NCBI GenBank assembly: GCA_027575805.1
Contig: JANBPU010000011.1
Coordinates: 1-64,000, forward strand
Direction: 5' to 3'
DNA length: 64,000 bases
Origin: Mycoemilia scoparia
Taxonomy: Eukaryota; Kickxellomycota; Kickxellomycetes; Kickxellales; Kickxellaceae
Shown here: positions 10,981 through 24,100 of the stretch, piece after piece
Numbering within the stretch: position 1 is the first letter of the stretch
How the letters are laid out: each line of letters opens with the position of its first letter
Notes under the pieces: model-generated
The model's input: the letters and a program-made list of their open reading frames with translations, nothing else
Databases searched by the model: none
What the model was told of the DNA's origin: nothing
Made by a program: the position numbers and the translations under genes

Positions 10981-11992
10981 ATGGGAAGAGCTGGTAAAAA
11001 TAAACGTGCAGGTTCAGTATCCAATGCTGATATTTTATCATCGGGATCACAGGTATATGCCAAAAAACGAAAGTTTAAAAAGCAGCAAGTCCAAGAGATT
11101 GTATTTGATACCACAGCCAGAAAGTAAGAATAAAAGTTGTATATCGTTAGTGTTCATTGCAAATTGTAATGTCAACAAGTTGCTGTGGCTCACTTAATGA
11201 AGAAGTTTTATAACCAATTTTCCCAAATCACTCATAAAATAGTTGATACTCATCATCAACCAAATTTCACATATTTACTCCTTTTTAGAGAATTTTTGAC
11301 GGGATTCCATAAACGCAAAGTAGAAAGACAAAAGAAAGCCCAAGAGACAATCTTGGAGAGACAAAAAGAAGAGCGGCGAAAGTCCAGACTAATGGTAAGA
11401 CTTGCTTCTAACTGCATTCACATGGAATTATGTCTAAATGTTATACAGAAGATATATATATATATATATATATGGTCATTGGTGTATCCCAGTTGCAAGA
11501 AGGAAATGGGAAAACGACAGATGTTGATCTCAAATTCCCTCCATTGACTTATAGCATAAGGAAGAGCAAAAGGAGCGAGTAAAGAAGCACCTGGAGGCAC
11601 TAAGGATCGAACAAGGTAATTCAACAAAACACATCGGTAATATATACAGCATGCTGTGGAATTTGACAGGAGATATGTTTCTGAACAAAAATCAAAATGC
11701 ATTTAAATAAATAGGAATTGTGGATGATGATGATGATGACGATGATGACGACCAAGACAACAGTGAAGAAGATGGATCTGATACTAGCGACAAAGAAAAG
11801 TCAAGTGTATCAGTTCTCAAAGGTACAGATACCTTGACCACCGTAACTGTGATTGAAGACATTGATCCCACCTCCTTCGGGCTATCCACGGAGTTTGAGA
11901 AATCCAAATCTAAACAAAAGAAAATGAATCCCAGGAATTCCACCAATCGTGACAAAAATTCAAAGTCTAATCACAAAAAAGCCAAAAAATAA
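10981..11992 (+). CDS. RRP17: Rrp17/Nop25 (nucleolar protein 12) family ribosome biogenesis factor
   Basis: Nucleolar protein of about 195 residues. In yeast Rrp17 is a 5'-3' exonuclease acting in pre-60S rRNA maturation; the animal relative is Nop25/NOL12. Exons: 10981-11123, 11289-11394, about 11555-11615, 11715-11992. The first exon ends GAT ACC ACA GCC AGA AA, giving EIVFDTTAR, and joins the family signature KEFLTGFHKRKVERQKKAQ. A basic helix (ERRKSRLM, EEQKERVKKHLEAL) and an acidic run of ten Asp follow, then a Lys/Asn-rich C-terminal tail. The exact start of exon 3 (11555 or 11561) is uncertain but both keep the frame. Intron 2 contains an (AT)n run near 11453-11472. Confidence 0.85.
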
Positions 11993-12575
11993 ACCGCACA
12001 AAATCTCACATACACACCCTTTTTCTTTAAAAACATTATACAAAACACCAAATGAGCAAGTGTTTTTGATGGGTGGTTATTTACTAATAAATGTGATCAC
12101 TCATTTGGCTGTGATTGCCTCTATATAATCGTTGGCTACCAAAAGGCACCCTTCAAAAACTGTCACCCAAATAGCCATTTAATAATCTTGGTTTTTCTGC
12201 TTTTCTAATAAAAAATTCCATTAAACATTGTTGATCATCACTAACAGAAATATTTAACTCGTTGATTAGCTGGGAAAAATGACATTTGTTGATTGTAGAA
12301 TATCAAGGAAAGCTTTTCTTTTCGTGATAAAGTAGTACCTTAAAGTAATATCTGGATCGAGCATAAAAAGTAAAATTGGATTGAAAAAAGTTAAAGCAAA
12401 GGAGTTGAATAGTATGGGGTTATTAGCTAGGATGATAAGTGACCACCATTATAATAAAAGCATGTGTATAGTTTAAGTTGAATGTTGTTACGATGGTCAA
12501 TATAATAATTAATTCACACAGAGAATGGTATAATGGTAGGCGAGGGAGGAGATCTAAAATAGCGTATACGTAGTT
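11993..12575. other. Intergenic region between convergent RRP17 and EH genes
   Basis: AT-rich spacer between converging genes. It contains one MITE (about 12052-12172) and otherwise no feature I can support. Confidence 0.5.
12052..12172 (-). mobile_element. MITE-like element, subfamily A, copy 4
   Basis: Left end AGTGTTTTTGATGGGTGG, core GATTGCCTCTATATAATCG (reverse of the subfamily A core), right end CACCCTTCAAAAACTGTCAC. The left terminal repeat is partly eroded. Noncoding. Confidence 0.78.
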
Positions 12576-15500
12576 TTAGGCGGTGGTCACAGCCGAGGTC
12601 TTGTCTGAAACTACCTTCAACTCCTGCTTGGTATCAGATGGTGATGGACTCGATTCTTTGCTAGTTTGATCCTTTGATCCATCTTTTCCTTCGTCTGCTT
12701 TTTTATTATCATTGTCAAAGATCATATCATTAGCCGATTCAAACAGGTCGTCGAATGCACTGGGGGAGGCTTCCTTTCCTTCATTTTTGGAATCCGGGCT
12801 CTTTGTGTCATTAAAAATAAGTTTTGATGCGGAATCTTTGGTGTCTTGGGCATCAGTGAGGTCCATGTCACTAAAGGTATCATCAAAGTCCTTTTTGGTA
12901 TTCGAGGTGCCAGGTTTGCTATTGACAGCTTCAGAATTTGTTGGCGGTTTGAGATCTAGCTCGTCGATGTTAGGGAACTTGGAGTCAAAAGCCTTAATAT
13001 CAGTTTCAAACTTTTGGTTTGAAGAGGTAGCAGCGATATTTGTAGCTGATTTGGTTGTGCTAAAGGCACCATCAAAATCGGCCTTGAAGTCAGCAGTTGA
13101 TGCTACAGGTTGGCTGTTCTCTAACTTAGCATGAGGGCTTACAGACAAACTTTTAGTAGCGGACTCTTGGTTATCCGCAGATTTTGTCTTGGTGGTACTA
13201 ATAGCTACTGTAGTATGTGTTGATCCGAAGTCTTGACTGAAGGCATCGTCAAAGTTGGAGGTAGCGGATCCAAATATATCATCGGCCTGATTATCATTTC
13301 CATTGGAAGCTTGTGGTGCACTAAAATCCTTGAATATGTCGTCAAAGTTGGTTTTATTTGTAGGAGATATGGGCTTATTTCCTGTCTGCTTGGTTTCTTT
13401 GGCTCCTGGCGATGCCGAGCCTGTAGCCGTAAATGCTGACTTTCCTGACATGTTTTCGCTAAATATATCCAAGAATGGGTCATTCAAGGTTACCGAGTTT
13501 TTGTGATGGGACGATGGCAATTGTGAAGATTGGAATGGGGATGTAGTAGCAGCCCGAGCGGGAGGTGCTGTATTGAACACTGATGTGTCACTGGTTTTGA
13601 CAGATCTGAAGAGATCATCAGTGGCAGTGTGAGAGGCTGAAAGTCTTTTGTTGGCTTTGCTTTCTGAATCATCCTTGAGCTGTGGTTTAGCTGGCTCAAA
13701 AAGGAACTCTTCTTCATCCATTTCATCGCCACGTTCGCTTGATCCACCACCGAATATATCATCAAAGCTGGACGGATTGTGGTGCTGTGTCTGCGAAAGC
13801 TCTTCAGTTGTTTTTTCAATATCAGACTTTGCTTTATCTACCTTTTGTTGAATCGCAGCCTTTTCCTCCTTGGCTTTTTCTACTTGTCTCTGGGCTTCGC
13901 CACGCTCTTGCAAAAGTTGGTGATGCTGTCGCTCTAGTGAAGTCAACTCGGTCTGAATCCTTGCAGAATCGGTCTGAATTTGTCTAAATTCCATGTTTGC
14001 ATTAGATATTTCTTTGCGAGCAGTAGCAATGTCGTCTTCGATCTTTCTCTTTTGAGTAGCAAGCATGACCATTCTTTGTCTTGCGCTATCGACCTCCTTT
14101 TGAGCAAGTTGTGCCCTTTCTCTTTCCTTTTTGAGATCCTCTTCAAGCTCCTCATTGATCTTGAGCTCTGCATCATACGAGGCGCGCAGTGTGGAAAGAG
14201 TGACAGTTAGTTCTCGCTTGCGATTGGAAGTAGCGTTGGTCTGAGCAATAATGTCAGCCCTCTTTTCCTTCAAATCCTTCTCTGCTGTCTGAAGGTGGCT
14301 TATCTTATTCTGCAAGTCAGTATGATCGCTCGCTCCAGAGCTAAGAGGGAAATCAGCACTGTACACCGATCCAGCCTGGGATTCTTTGCGCTTGAAGGCT
14401 GCTATTGATGAAGCAGTGGTCTGTGTTCTCATGGATGGTGGAACCAAAAGTGGCGGCAGTTTAGCTGGAAGCTCTTTTCCACTAAGCTTCATATTAATCA
14501 AGTGCATTGCAACAGCAAATTCGTCTCTGCTGAGCCTTCCTGTGTGAGTAACATCAGAAAGGTCCCAAACTCGAGCTAATACAGTCTCAGGAAGCTTGGA
14601 TTTCAGGAAAAAGTTTACTGGCACCTGACCCTCAAGATAGCCATTTTTTGATGTGTCAAGATTGTCAAAGAAGCCGTAGTATTTTTGGCGCTCTGCAAGG
14701 GGAATGTCCCAGTTACCAGGGGACGCGGGTGAAACACTGGCTGAGGTTACTGACCTAGAAAGAACAGATGGGGAATTAAATCCACGCATAGGCAGGGGTG
14801 ATGCTGAGCGGCTGTCACCGCCCTTCAGGGACTTTAATATCGACTCGGGACAAACTGCTGGGAGTTCGGCAATCTTATTTTCCATCAGCGCACGGACATA
14901 GTGCATGGCAATGCAAAAGTTGTTGAGCCTGAACACACCGCTTCTCTCATAGTCAGCGATGTTCCTAATACATTAGTAATCCATTCATTAGACTTAACAG
15001 GCTGCATTTTAGTGATTGGATGTAGAGAAGTTGGTAACAGTGTCCTAGCCCTACCATATCTGTGCAAGCTGCTCATTCGTCAGCTTAGACTTCAACAAAA
15101 TGTTCCTAACTTCTTCCGAACCTAGAATGCCATTCTTGGGATGGTTGTTGTTGAATATCCTTGTGTAAGTTTGCTTCTCTGCCGAGGTTATTGTGTTGTG
15201 ATCGGTAGATACTTTGAGTCCCGACCAACCAATACTTGACGTTGTGGAGGCTCTACGATTATGGCTGGGTGCATCAACACCAAGGTTCGATGGTACTTTG
15301 ACTCCTTCAAATTCAGGGAGAGGGGAATCTGTAAGGACATCATGGCAATACCATATTCATTATAGCCGCGAGGTTGTTAGATTTGTGTATATCATTTGAG
15401 GTCATACCGATATAGCTATGATAGTAAGCTACTCACCATCCTTCAGGAAAGACATGCTTATGGTGCTGCCATTCTGGACTAATGAAATAAGCTTCATGGC

Positions 15501-15980
15501 AATGTAAAAGTCATCAAGGCTCAGGCTTCCTTTGCTTCCAGAGTCAGCGAGCTGCCATATCTGTTTTGCATGTACACAAAGCATAGACACATGTAAGACA
15601 GTCCTAAAAATTGTAAGCAGCTTGGTGATGAGATGGCTGGCTGTTGTCCTACCTTTCCAAGATCTGCGTCGGATAGTCCTGACTTTTGGAAGAATGGGAC
15701 GGCCTGCTGACCTGCTAGAACCCCCTTGCTATCTCTATCGGCCACGGAGAACAGGTGCTTGTATACCTGCTCCTCCTTTAGTGTTGGCTTCCAGGCGCTT
15801 GTGAACTTGGGCGAAGAAGAATTAGCTATCATTATGCAAAGGCAACAGAAGTGTAATTATTATGAAGTGGCCAACATGAGGAATAAATTGAGATTGAATA
15901 AATGGCATATGGTTCTGCGGAAAGGCGAACATTGGGAACAAAAGCAGCTTTCAAAGACACAATGCGCACTTACATGCCAT
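12576..15980 (-). CDS. EDE1: Three-EH-domain endocytic scaffold (Ede1/Eps15-like)
   Basis: Endocytic adaptor-type scaffold, about 988 residues. Exons (-): 15974-15980, 15653-15825, 15437-15560, 15055-15328, 12576-14964. EH1 (about 15-95) starts LKEEQVYKHLFSVAD and contains IWQLADSGSKGSLSLDDFY. EH2 (about 150-225) contains IWNIADYERSGVFRLNNF. EH3 (about 280-355) contains VWDLSDVTHTGRLSRDEF. A long coiled coil follows (about 410-590). The C-terminal third is acidic and disordered with repeated FDDIF, FDDAF, FDDTF and FDDLF motifs. EH domains bind NPF peptides of endocytic partners. Three EH plus coiled coil fits Ede1/Eps15, but no C-terminal UBA is seen. The first coding exon would be only 7 bp (ATGGCAT). 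An alternative is an unspliced start at 15832, giving MIANSSSPKF instead of MASNSSSPKF. Confidence 0.88.
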
Positions 15981-16670
15981 TAGCGGAAAAGCCAGAGCTA
16001 TGACTGTGTTTATTGAGATAAATGCAAATGTAAATTTGGTCAGAAAAGGTATGTGAAGTAAGCAGAGAAAAGGGCGGTGTTATGCTGAAGATAGGTTGAG
16101 GGCCATGAAAAATGAGAGAGGGTCTGAGAACGCACATACGAAAGGCTGTGATTCGCACAACAGTTGCAATATTTACACTCTCCGCCAAGCTGCATTTTGT
16201 CCATAGTGGAAACTGTTGTTATTCGACCACATAGCATATGGGGAGCTGAAAGGCCTGCTGATCATAGATCCTTGCTGGATTTCTACACACAGCCCCACAA
16301 ATTATTAGCTAGACAAAGTATAATAAAGCTCTTAGTTCTGGAACCTGGTACCAATATGACTGGCCAGGCCTTGCGTCTCTTGATGTATTGTATAATATAG
16401 TAAGCAACTCAAGGATGCATGATAACATACATAGGGACGATGGAGCACCTGAACATGTGGTGCTTTTGCCTGCAGCCATGCTGACTCAAGCCATGGCATA
16501 TTTGCCATTGTTGATTGATGCTGCTCCACACTTTGTAAAAGGAATCAGCAACCAGTAATAGTGACTAATTGGATGGCGGCGTGGTAATACTAATAGCCAT
16601 GATTGCTTGCTTGGTATAATAATAGTGACATGAATTTATAAATAATTATCAAGGTTATAAATAGAGCGTG
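15981..16670. other. Promoter-side spacer upstream of the EH gene
   Basis: About 690 bp between the EH gene start and the 3' end of the Zn2Cys6 gene, both on the minus strand. Short frames only. I see no repeat or RNA gene. Confidence 0.45.
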
Positions 16671-19493
16671 CTACCTCTGGGGCATAAATGGGTTGCTTGC
16701 TGAATGGAAAAGGGCCGATAGAAATACATTTGGGTCAGTGCCCCCAAACATCGATGTTTGAGCCGCCGCCGCCGCCGCCGCTGCTGCCTGGGCCGCTGCA
16801 CCCGGGGCGTAACCTTGGTTGCCCATCGCGTTGCTGAGGCCAGGTGCGCCGGATCCTCCCATCATGTATGCGCCAGACATATTTGTTTGGTTTGGCTGGC
16901 TTGCCTGCTGGTATATGTTCCTTCCGTTGGGCTGGTTTGTCACAATGGGCACCTGCTGTCCCTGGGAGGCCATGCCTTTCTGTGATTGATTACCAAAGTG
17001 GAGCTCATTCAGAGATGTCTGGTGAAGATTAGGAAATGCAGTCCCATGATTAAAAAGCCCGTTGTCCGAAGTTGCTCCGGTATTTTGTGCATGGCTAGAA
17101 AATATGGACTCCCACAGCTCGGGGTTAAATGCAGCTGGCGTGTGGTTTTGTGGGAAGCTCTCACCAGCATTGCTGTCTACCATTATATTGGCGCTTGTCG
17201 ATTCGTTTGGGCCCCACAGAGGATCCCCACGATCCCTGGTATTAGGCGAAATGCAGCACCCCGGGGGAGAGCCGAATTTTGACCCGTCTGCATTTTTGCG
17301 AACATTCTTTTCTGCCTGGTCCTGCGACATGTTTAGACTTTGGACAGATTTCGGTGACAGCTTCGATTCGAAGTCGCATTCAATGATCACTCGACGAAGG
17401 GCGCTTATGAGCTCATGTGAGAAACCCCACGATTTGGCAGTATACTCCATAAACTTGAATATCGCCTCAATGTCTGATATGGCTTTGCTGATAACTTCGG
17501 GCCGCGGATACCATTCGCACGCAAACACGCTAACCAACCCAGAGTAGTACATGCACAATGAAATGAACGGATAGAGTTTGTGGGTGCTGTATTGGTTCAG
17601 GACAGGGCAGAATAGCTGTATAATGTTGGACGATTCATACACAACGCGACGTGTCCATTCGAGCGTCTTCCTGTCCTCTTCGGATATCGAGCCGAGAGCC
17701 ATTATACTGTTGTCCTTGCGGAGACAAAGAGTGATGCGAGTAAAGTGGAAAATCAGGCAAATGTATATGGAGTGTATCCTGGCGTTCTGCTCTGAGTCTG
17801 AATCCTTAGGCTCCAGCTTAAGAATCGCGTCGTGGTCGATGTGCTCTGGCCATGATGTCTTCCAGGCCTCCAGGTCGCTGTAGCATTCATGGAACTTTGG
17901 TCCGAATAGGCCGTCCTTGCCAGGCTGGATCTGGTTACGGAAGCGGTTTATGCGGGAAAGCATAATTGCCAGCTGGTATTGGCTTTCGAGTGTGCCATTT
18001 GTGGGGCAAAATAATGCAGGAGGTCCCAAGTACGAGACCACTGCCGCCAACTCCTCATCATTCTTAGCATCGCTCTCTACCGCAGGCAAGTCACACTGCA
18101 CGTCTTCCGCATATATCTGGCTAGGCATAGTGCCAGCAGCAGATGTAAGCAGCTCGAGACAGAAAACCTGCCAGAAAACCCGCCTCTTCCATTCCAACTG
18201 TAAGCGCGTGTTGTCGCTAAATACGCATGAGAAGCGGACACCGTCCATAGCATAAAGACGCATTCGCAGCGCCATACGTATTGCCAGGGCGGGCATCAGC
18301 CAGGCCCGAGGAAACCCAGCCCGACAAATCACCAGCCCAAACACCAAAAGAGTCACGCAATTCTCGACAGAGTCATAGCGCATGCAATCAATAGATTCTC
18401 GATAAGCCTGTTCAAGAAACAGTGCTCGTGAGCCCTGGTGAGTGAAAGTCACAATACTAGGATGATCGCTGTACATGCAGGCATCGGCCATCATGGCATA
18501 TAAAAGGGATTTTGGCGCTCGCCCAATGGCTTTGAGTGAAAATAGGATTGAGCGTGGAATGAGTGATATGGTAGTTTCGTCAATATTTTTATAGAAAAGT
18601 TCAATCAGCTGATCGCCGAGCTTGGTGTCGTTCAGCAAGGTACTCCCCATCTGTGATATTGGGTGCGAGACATAGCCAGGCGGTAATTTGAATTGCGGGT
18701 ATGTATTGTCTAGCTGCTCTTCGAGCTTTCTCTTCTTCTCGGCCAATTCTTTGATATCGGGCGAATCGTCAGAAGATCGCTTTGGGATCATGTCGCCATG
18801 AATTATGTGGGCAAAGGACTTGGTGTTTTGGTCTAGGTCCTCATGCTTCCCACCCCCCTGAACACTTAAATTGGCCCCTGTGAGCAGATGCATCAACTTT
18901 TCCATCCGTGAGGCCAGGCTACTGAACTCTGTGCGCAACGACTTCATCTCGTTTCTCAGCTCCGTGAGCTCTTTTTCCTGGGAAGCATGAGGTTTGGCAT
19001 TAGCCTGGCTCTTGCTGCCATGGGCATTTGAGTCTGCCTCCGATACATTGCCTGGGTCGTGCGCATCATGATTTCCGCCATCGTTTGTTTGTGCGCTGGT
19101 GACACTGGATGCTAGAGACATGCCCTTGGCATCGCTTGAGGCTTTCTTTTTGGTAGTTCTGCGTCGAGGCACCGCCAAGGGACTATAGTGGCAGTTTTCC
19201 TTATGTCGAACACAGGTCGAGCATACCGGCTTGCCGCCGTCACACTTGACTTTCCGACGACGACAGAAATCACAGGACTGGAGCAATTTGACTTTTGGTG
19301 TGGTGCTATCAGTCGATGCCGGCCGTTGGTTTCCAGGAGAGATAGTGTTTGAATTATGCCCATGACTAAATAGGCTGCCCGGCTCAATCATTGGGGAGGT
19401 TGATTGTGAGTTCGACCTGGTTTCTGTGAAGTTGGAGGACGGAGAAAACCCCAAGGGCTGGCTCCTATTTGGTGACCAGTGGTTCATGGGCAC
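16671..19493 (-). CDS. Zn2Cys6 fungal-specific transcription factor
   Basis: Intronless 940-residue DNA-binding regulator. The binuclear zinc cluster is at residues 74-101 with cysteines at 74, 77, 84, 91, 94 and 101 (CDFCRRRKVKCDGGKPVC then STC and KENC), flanked by Ser/Pro/Asn-rich sequence and a basic RRRTTKKK stretch. A predicted leucine-rich coiled region (about 175-210) probably mediates dimerisation. The central fungal transcription-factor homology region spans roughly 330-600 (motifs such as WKRRVFWQVFCLELL and RIHSIYICLIFHFTRI). The C-terminus is Asn/Gln/Gly-rich with a run of nine alanines coded by GCG/GCC repeats (about 16757-16785). Family assignment is secure; target genes cannot be read from sequence. 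The neighbouring genes do not form a pathway cluster, so a local regulatory role is unlikely. Confidence 0.93.
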   Translation of the reverse strand: MPMNHWSPNRSQPLGFSPSSNFTETRSNSQSTSPMIEPGSLFSHGHNSNTISPGNQRPASTDSTTPKVKLLQSCDFCRRRKVKCDGGKPVCSTCVRHKENCHYSPLAVPRRRTTKKKASSDAKGMSLASSVTSAQTNDGGNHDAHDPGNVSEADSNAHGSKSQANAKPHASQEKELTELRNEMKSLRTEFSSLASRMEKLMHLLTGANLSVQGGGKHEDLDQNTKSFAHIIHGDMIPKRSSDDSPDIKELAEKKRKLEEQLDNTYPQFKLPPGYVSHPISQMGSTLLNDTKLGDQLIELFYKNIDETTISLIPRSILFSLKAIGRAPKSLLYAMMADACMYSDHPSIVTFTHQGSRALFLEQAYRESIDCMRYDSVENCVTLLVFGLVICRAGFPRAWLMPALAIRMALRMRLYAMDGVRFSCVFSDNTRLQLEWKRRVFWQVFCLELLTSAAGTMPSQIYAEDVQCDLPAVESDAKNDEELAAVVSYLGPPALFCPTNGTLESQYQLAIMLSRINRFRNQIQPGKDGLFGPKFHECYSDLEAWKTSWPEHIDHDAILKLEPKDSDSEQNARIHSIYICLIFHFTRITLCLRKDNSIMALGSISEEDRKTLEWTRRVVYESSNIIQLFCPVLNQYSTHKLYPFISLCMYYSGLVSVFACEWYPRPEVISKAISDIEAIFKFMEYTAKSWGFSHELISALRRVIIECDFESKLSPKSVQSLNMSQDQAEKNVRKNADGSKFGSPPGCCISPNTRDRGDPLWGPNESTSANIMVDSNAGESFPQNHTPAAFNPELWESIFSSHAQNTGATSDNGLFNHGTAFPNLHQTSLNELHFGNQSQKGMASQGQQVPIVTNQPNGRNIYQQASQPNQTNMSGAYMMGGSGAPGLSNAMGNQGYAPGAAAQAAAAAAAAAQTSMFGGTDPNVFLSALFHSASNPFMPQR

Positions 19494-21150
19494 AGGAATG
19501 ACTTATCTCTTTAGTGTGAACGTTAATTTGTGTATGTGTGGGGCTGTCTATGTAAAGTAAGCAATATGCCCAGAAGATACTAAGGGGCCGCAATATTAAA
19601 AGGGCAAAGATGATAAAACAGCAGTCTATTGAGTAGGTGGGAGTGTGGGCGTTAGAACAAGACCAGAGAATAAGCACGGCAGCAAATTATGGAATAGGAT
19701 GAAATATAGGACAATTATTGCGGAGAGAGCCACTTGGCTTAACAATTAGAAAAAGGTCAATAATAGTAGGGAAATTTAGTGGGTGATGGGTTCTTGGAGC
19801 TAGGCACCCAAGATTATAAATCGATTTTTACCAATGCCAAGACCAGCCTTAACTTCAGACACAAAACCATATTTTGGCAGACTGATGGCGAATGACTTAC
19901 TCCAATCTCAGTCTAGCTTTTTCCGTGTTGGTCGAGCCACACACACACATCGGGTTTCTACTCGGCTCAAACCGTCACCTGTACACCCGATCTTATTGGC
20001 ATGCCTTGGGCTTCATTTGGCTTTGTTCTTGGTCTGATTACGACTATCAGATTTCCGCAAGGTATTTTTTTCCGCGTTATGCTTGGTCACTTGTTACTAT
20101 ATTCGAGACCAACATGCCTCATGCTCCTCTCAGAGCCATGAATTTATACTTATTTGTCGTGTCCATGAAAGAAAGCACAACATCTCTTGGTGTCAGCATT
20201 GGGGGACAATATTGCAGATCATATATGCAAACGTATTTTATCACTTTTTCTGGGGACACAGTTTCTAAAACAATACCCCCTCCACTACAGTTGCCACAGG
20301 ACTGAATAGTGACAGTTCTTCAAATGAGTGCCACTTAATTTGTCAACTGAAAGAAACTCCTAAAAGGATACTGGGATATTTCCTTTGATACCAGCCAATC
20401 ATCACTGATACTCCAGCTAAAACGTATGGGTTATGGACTGATTTGCAGGAAATGTGAGAGAGTATTTGTCTGTTCCCTTTTGGTGAAGAACTTGCCAATT
20501 GTTAGTATTAGTCTTTATTAATGCGTGGATTGCAGGCTTGTTTTTCAACGCTCTTCCTGTCACAAGCATCATTTTGCCCATGGCGACTGTTTAAATATAC
20601 TCGATATTCAAATACGCTTCCTTGGATTTGGATGGAATTAAATGTGGCGAATAATTTCACTGTAGATATTTCTGTACAAGCTGTTATCATTTCCATCATG
20701 ACAGTTAACTCCCGAACTTTTCTGGTAAATGTCCTTGAGCACAAAAATATGCCATGTGGCTCAGAGATTGTCCAAGAAAAAGCTTTGTGTAGTCCCCCAT
20801 CGCAGATTGTCACATTCCACAATGAGTTTACCAGTGATTAAATTTCTAGAAAAAACATGTGTATCAATTGAACAGATGAACAATTTGTTTTTGTAATAAG
20901 ACGAGATAGAAGATTTCATAAGCTTTGTCATAAGGTAGTGCTTTTTGATTAGTGGCATGCAAAACGGTAGGCTCATTTTGCAATGGGACTGCTAATGCCC
21001 AATAAAGCACGTGACTGAAATTGGTGCTGCCAGGTTTCCCATAATCGATACATAGTACCAAAACAATACCAAAATTTAGAAACGAGTGACGTTTGTATCA
21101 AAGCAAGTTGATGATAACTACCTTATATTGATTTTGGCTAGTATTAGAGG
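19494..21150. other. Intergenic region upstream of VPS16
   Basis: About 1.65 kb between the divergent Zn2Cys6 and VPS16 genes. Frames at 19892-20305 and 20521-20841 have ATGs but no recognisable motif and no splice-linked partner. I treat them as chance. A CA run (19939-19950) is the only simple repeat I note. Confidence 0.45.
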
Positions 21151-24100
21151 ATGGCTGTCGATTCTGTTCACCCCACAAATGAATGGTACCAACTACAAGA
21201 TGTCTTTTATAGGTAGGTAAATGGTGATATCCTATTGGAGTATGAAAATCTGAATGTAAAAGGCTTACACTTTGGCATCACACATTCTGTAGAAAACATG
21301 ATGTATACAAAATGCAGTGGCCCCATACAGATATTTCAAAGTTCTGTGTCGCAGCCGCCTCTTATGGTGGACCTATTGGTGAGTACCGATGTGTAGAGCT
21401 AGATACTTTTAATAGCAACATCGGCAAGGGGATCCTATGTTAACAAAATATATGAAATTCGTAGCCTTGCTTCGCGACAACCAGCAATTGCTTGAAGCAG
21501 ACCCAGATCAGGACATAGATTCATTCATCCACATATATTCGGCCAATGGGCTTGATATTGGCAAGATCGAGGTACTGTGCTGTTTCTTCCGAAAACTATA
21601 TCGATTTGAAATAAGAGCAGAGTTTAACGAAAGATTTGTTAATATATAGTGTGATGGAGTCCATATTGTCGCAATGCAATGGACCAACAAGGAAGAGCTT
21701 GTGTGTATACATGAGGATGGCCAAGTGCGTTGCTTTACCTTATCCGGAAAATCAAACAGTTTTACACTTGGAGATGTAAGCCTCAGATTTAATTGGAATG
21801 CTTACACGTAATAACTTGATAATTAAATAACAGTCCTAATGAATATGCAGGCGGCTCGAGACAAAGGAATTATTGATTGCAAGTTCTGGGATAATGGTCT
21901 TGTTGCCATGACATCAGACTACCAACTCATAGCTGTGGATGACTTCCGTGAACCAAAGCCTCACAGCTTGGCCGAATGCAGTGAGTATATCAATAATACT
22001 TTGCTATATACTTTAGCATAAACCACGATATTCTAGCTAATGAATAAATGCTTGAAATAGACCTCGACGAGGCTCCATCTAGCTGGGCAATAATTCCGCC
22101 ACACCTCACTCTCAGTCACCATGTTGAGGTTTTGCTATCAGTAAATAGTACAATATTGATTGTGGATTCTATCAGTGTTCAAGATCAAGTAAGATCTAGT
22201 TTTATGCCATCATGATAAATTTCACAGGTGCCTGTACTAAGCACACGATGTTTATTATCAGTTTTTAAACCAAGGACCATTTAGCAAGATTGCCATTTCG
22301 CCAAACGGAAGGCTCGTTGCGCTCTGTACCAGCTTTGGCTTGATCCAAGTTGTGTCGTCTAACTTTGAAAAATCGTTTTCAGAGAGCACGCCAATGGATA
22401 TACCTCCAAACGATGCAGTCTGGTAAGTTAAATTGTCGGCATAGTTTCCTGTATTTTTCATTTTCAGCAGGGTCCTAAGTCGCTAAAATGACAACTTAAA
22501 CATATAGGTGTGGTACGGACGCGGTTGTTGCTGCATACGACAGCTTCGCCGCACTCATCGGTCCATTTGGTGATATATTAAGGTGAGGCATTAGTTGCCA
22601 TTTCGTGAATAAGCCAAGATTTTTAGTTTGAATGTACTTATGCTTTGCGTTTATTTATATAGTTTCGAATATGACAGCAGGATATTCCTTGTTCAGGAAA
22701 TGGATGGTGTCAGAATATTTACAAATACCGAGCATGACTTCCTTTACAAGGTCCCAGGTATGCGCCTTGTCTCCACATATTTTTCTAGAAAGGTGTCACA
22801 GAGAAATTGCTTGAAACCATAAACTTGGATTTTCTCTATAGAGTCTTCAAAAAGCATATTCCAAATCGGCTCGACTTCCCCAGGCGCTTTGCTTTACGAT
22901 GCTTATGAACACCTTACAGGTCATTCTTCAAAGACAGACGAGATAGTCCGGAGCATAAAGCATGATCTTGCTTCTGCCGTTGATGCTTGCATTGCAGCTG
23001 CAGGCCACGAGTCTCTTCTTGAATACCAGCAGTCGCTTCTAAGAGCCGCGTCTTTTGGGAAATCATTCATAACTGTGTACAATGGCGATAAGTTTGTTGA
23101 CATGTGCCGCCACATTCGACTTCTAAACACCTTCAATTCTTATGATCTCGGGATACCCATCACCCTTGTACAGTATGTTTCCTACTTGCAATCGAGATGT
23201 ATGAGCGTCAGCATGTAACTATACATATATTGAACTTTATTTATAATGTTTTAGATTTCAAAGTCTTCCACTTGAAAACTGGATTGATAGGCTAATTAAC
23301 AGGAATCAGCATCTTTTGGCCATCAAGATTTGCGATTACCTGGATGAGCCCAGGGACAAGATATATATCCACTGGGCATGCTCCAAGGTAAGGACACCAA
23401 TTGCAGTCTCAGCATTTGTTTACGATTATTTATTTTCGCCAATTTATTTATAATATCTGAAATCTCTTGCTTTTTAGATACGCTCTGCAAATGAAGAAGA
23501 AGACAAACTTTATCACATACTCATGGAAAAACTATCTACAGTTGGTGGTATTTCATATTTCGAGATTGCCGAAGCCGCCAATGACAATGGCTATTCAAAG
23601 CTGGCTGTCAAGGTAAGTAATGACCACAATAATACCTTAAATACTATGTATGATGATGATGCAGCAGCCTGGTTGACAACATTTGCCCAATTCCTACTTA
23701 TTTTATCTATCAAGCTCTTGAAACATGAGCCAAAGGCCGGAAATCAGGTGCCATTGCTCCTTTCCATGAATAATCCATCTCTTGCACTCGAAGAGGCCAT
23801 CATTAGCGGCGATGCTGACCTAGGTAACTATACCATACATTTACTTGACTACCTCACTAAATATTTTGGCTGCCTTTTCTGATCAAACACAATTTGTGTC
23901 GGCATTGTAGTGTATTTCGTGATCCTTCATTTATATAAAACACAAAATCTTGGTGACTTTTTCCATTTGGTCAGCAATAACATTGTTGCAACCCGTTTCT
24001 TTGAGAAATACTGTCGTGAACAGGGATCGTCTATCCTTGAGGACTTTTATTTCCAGAACGATGCTTTCAACAAGAGCACAGAGCTTATTCTGATTGAAAA

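Noticed and set aside
20521..20841. 106-codon plus-strand frame upstream of VPS16
   Set aside because: No recognisable domain, signal or splice extension, and a minus-strand frame of equal size overlaps it.
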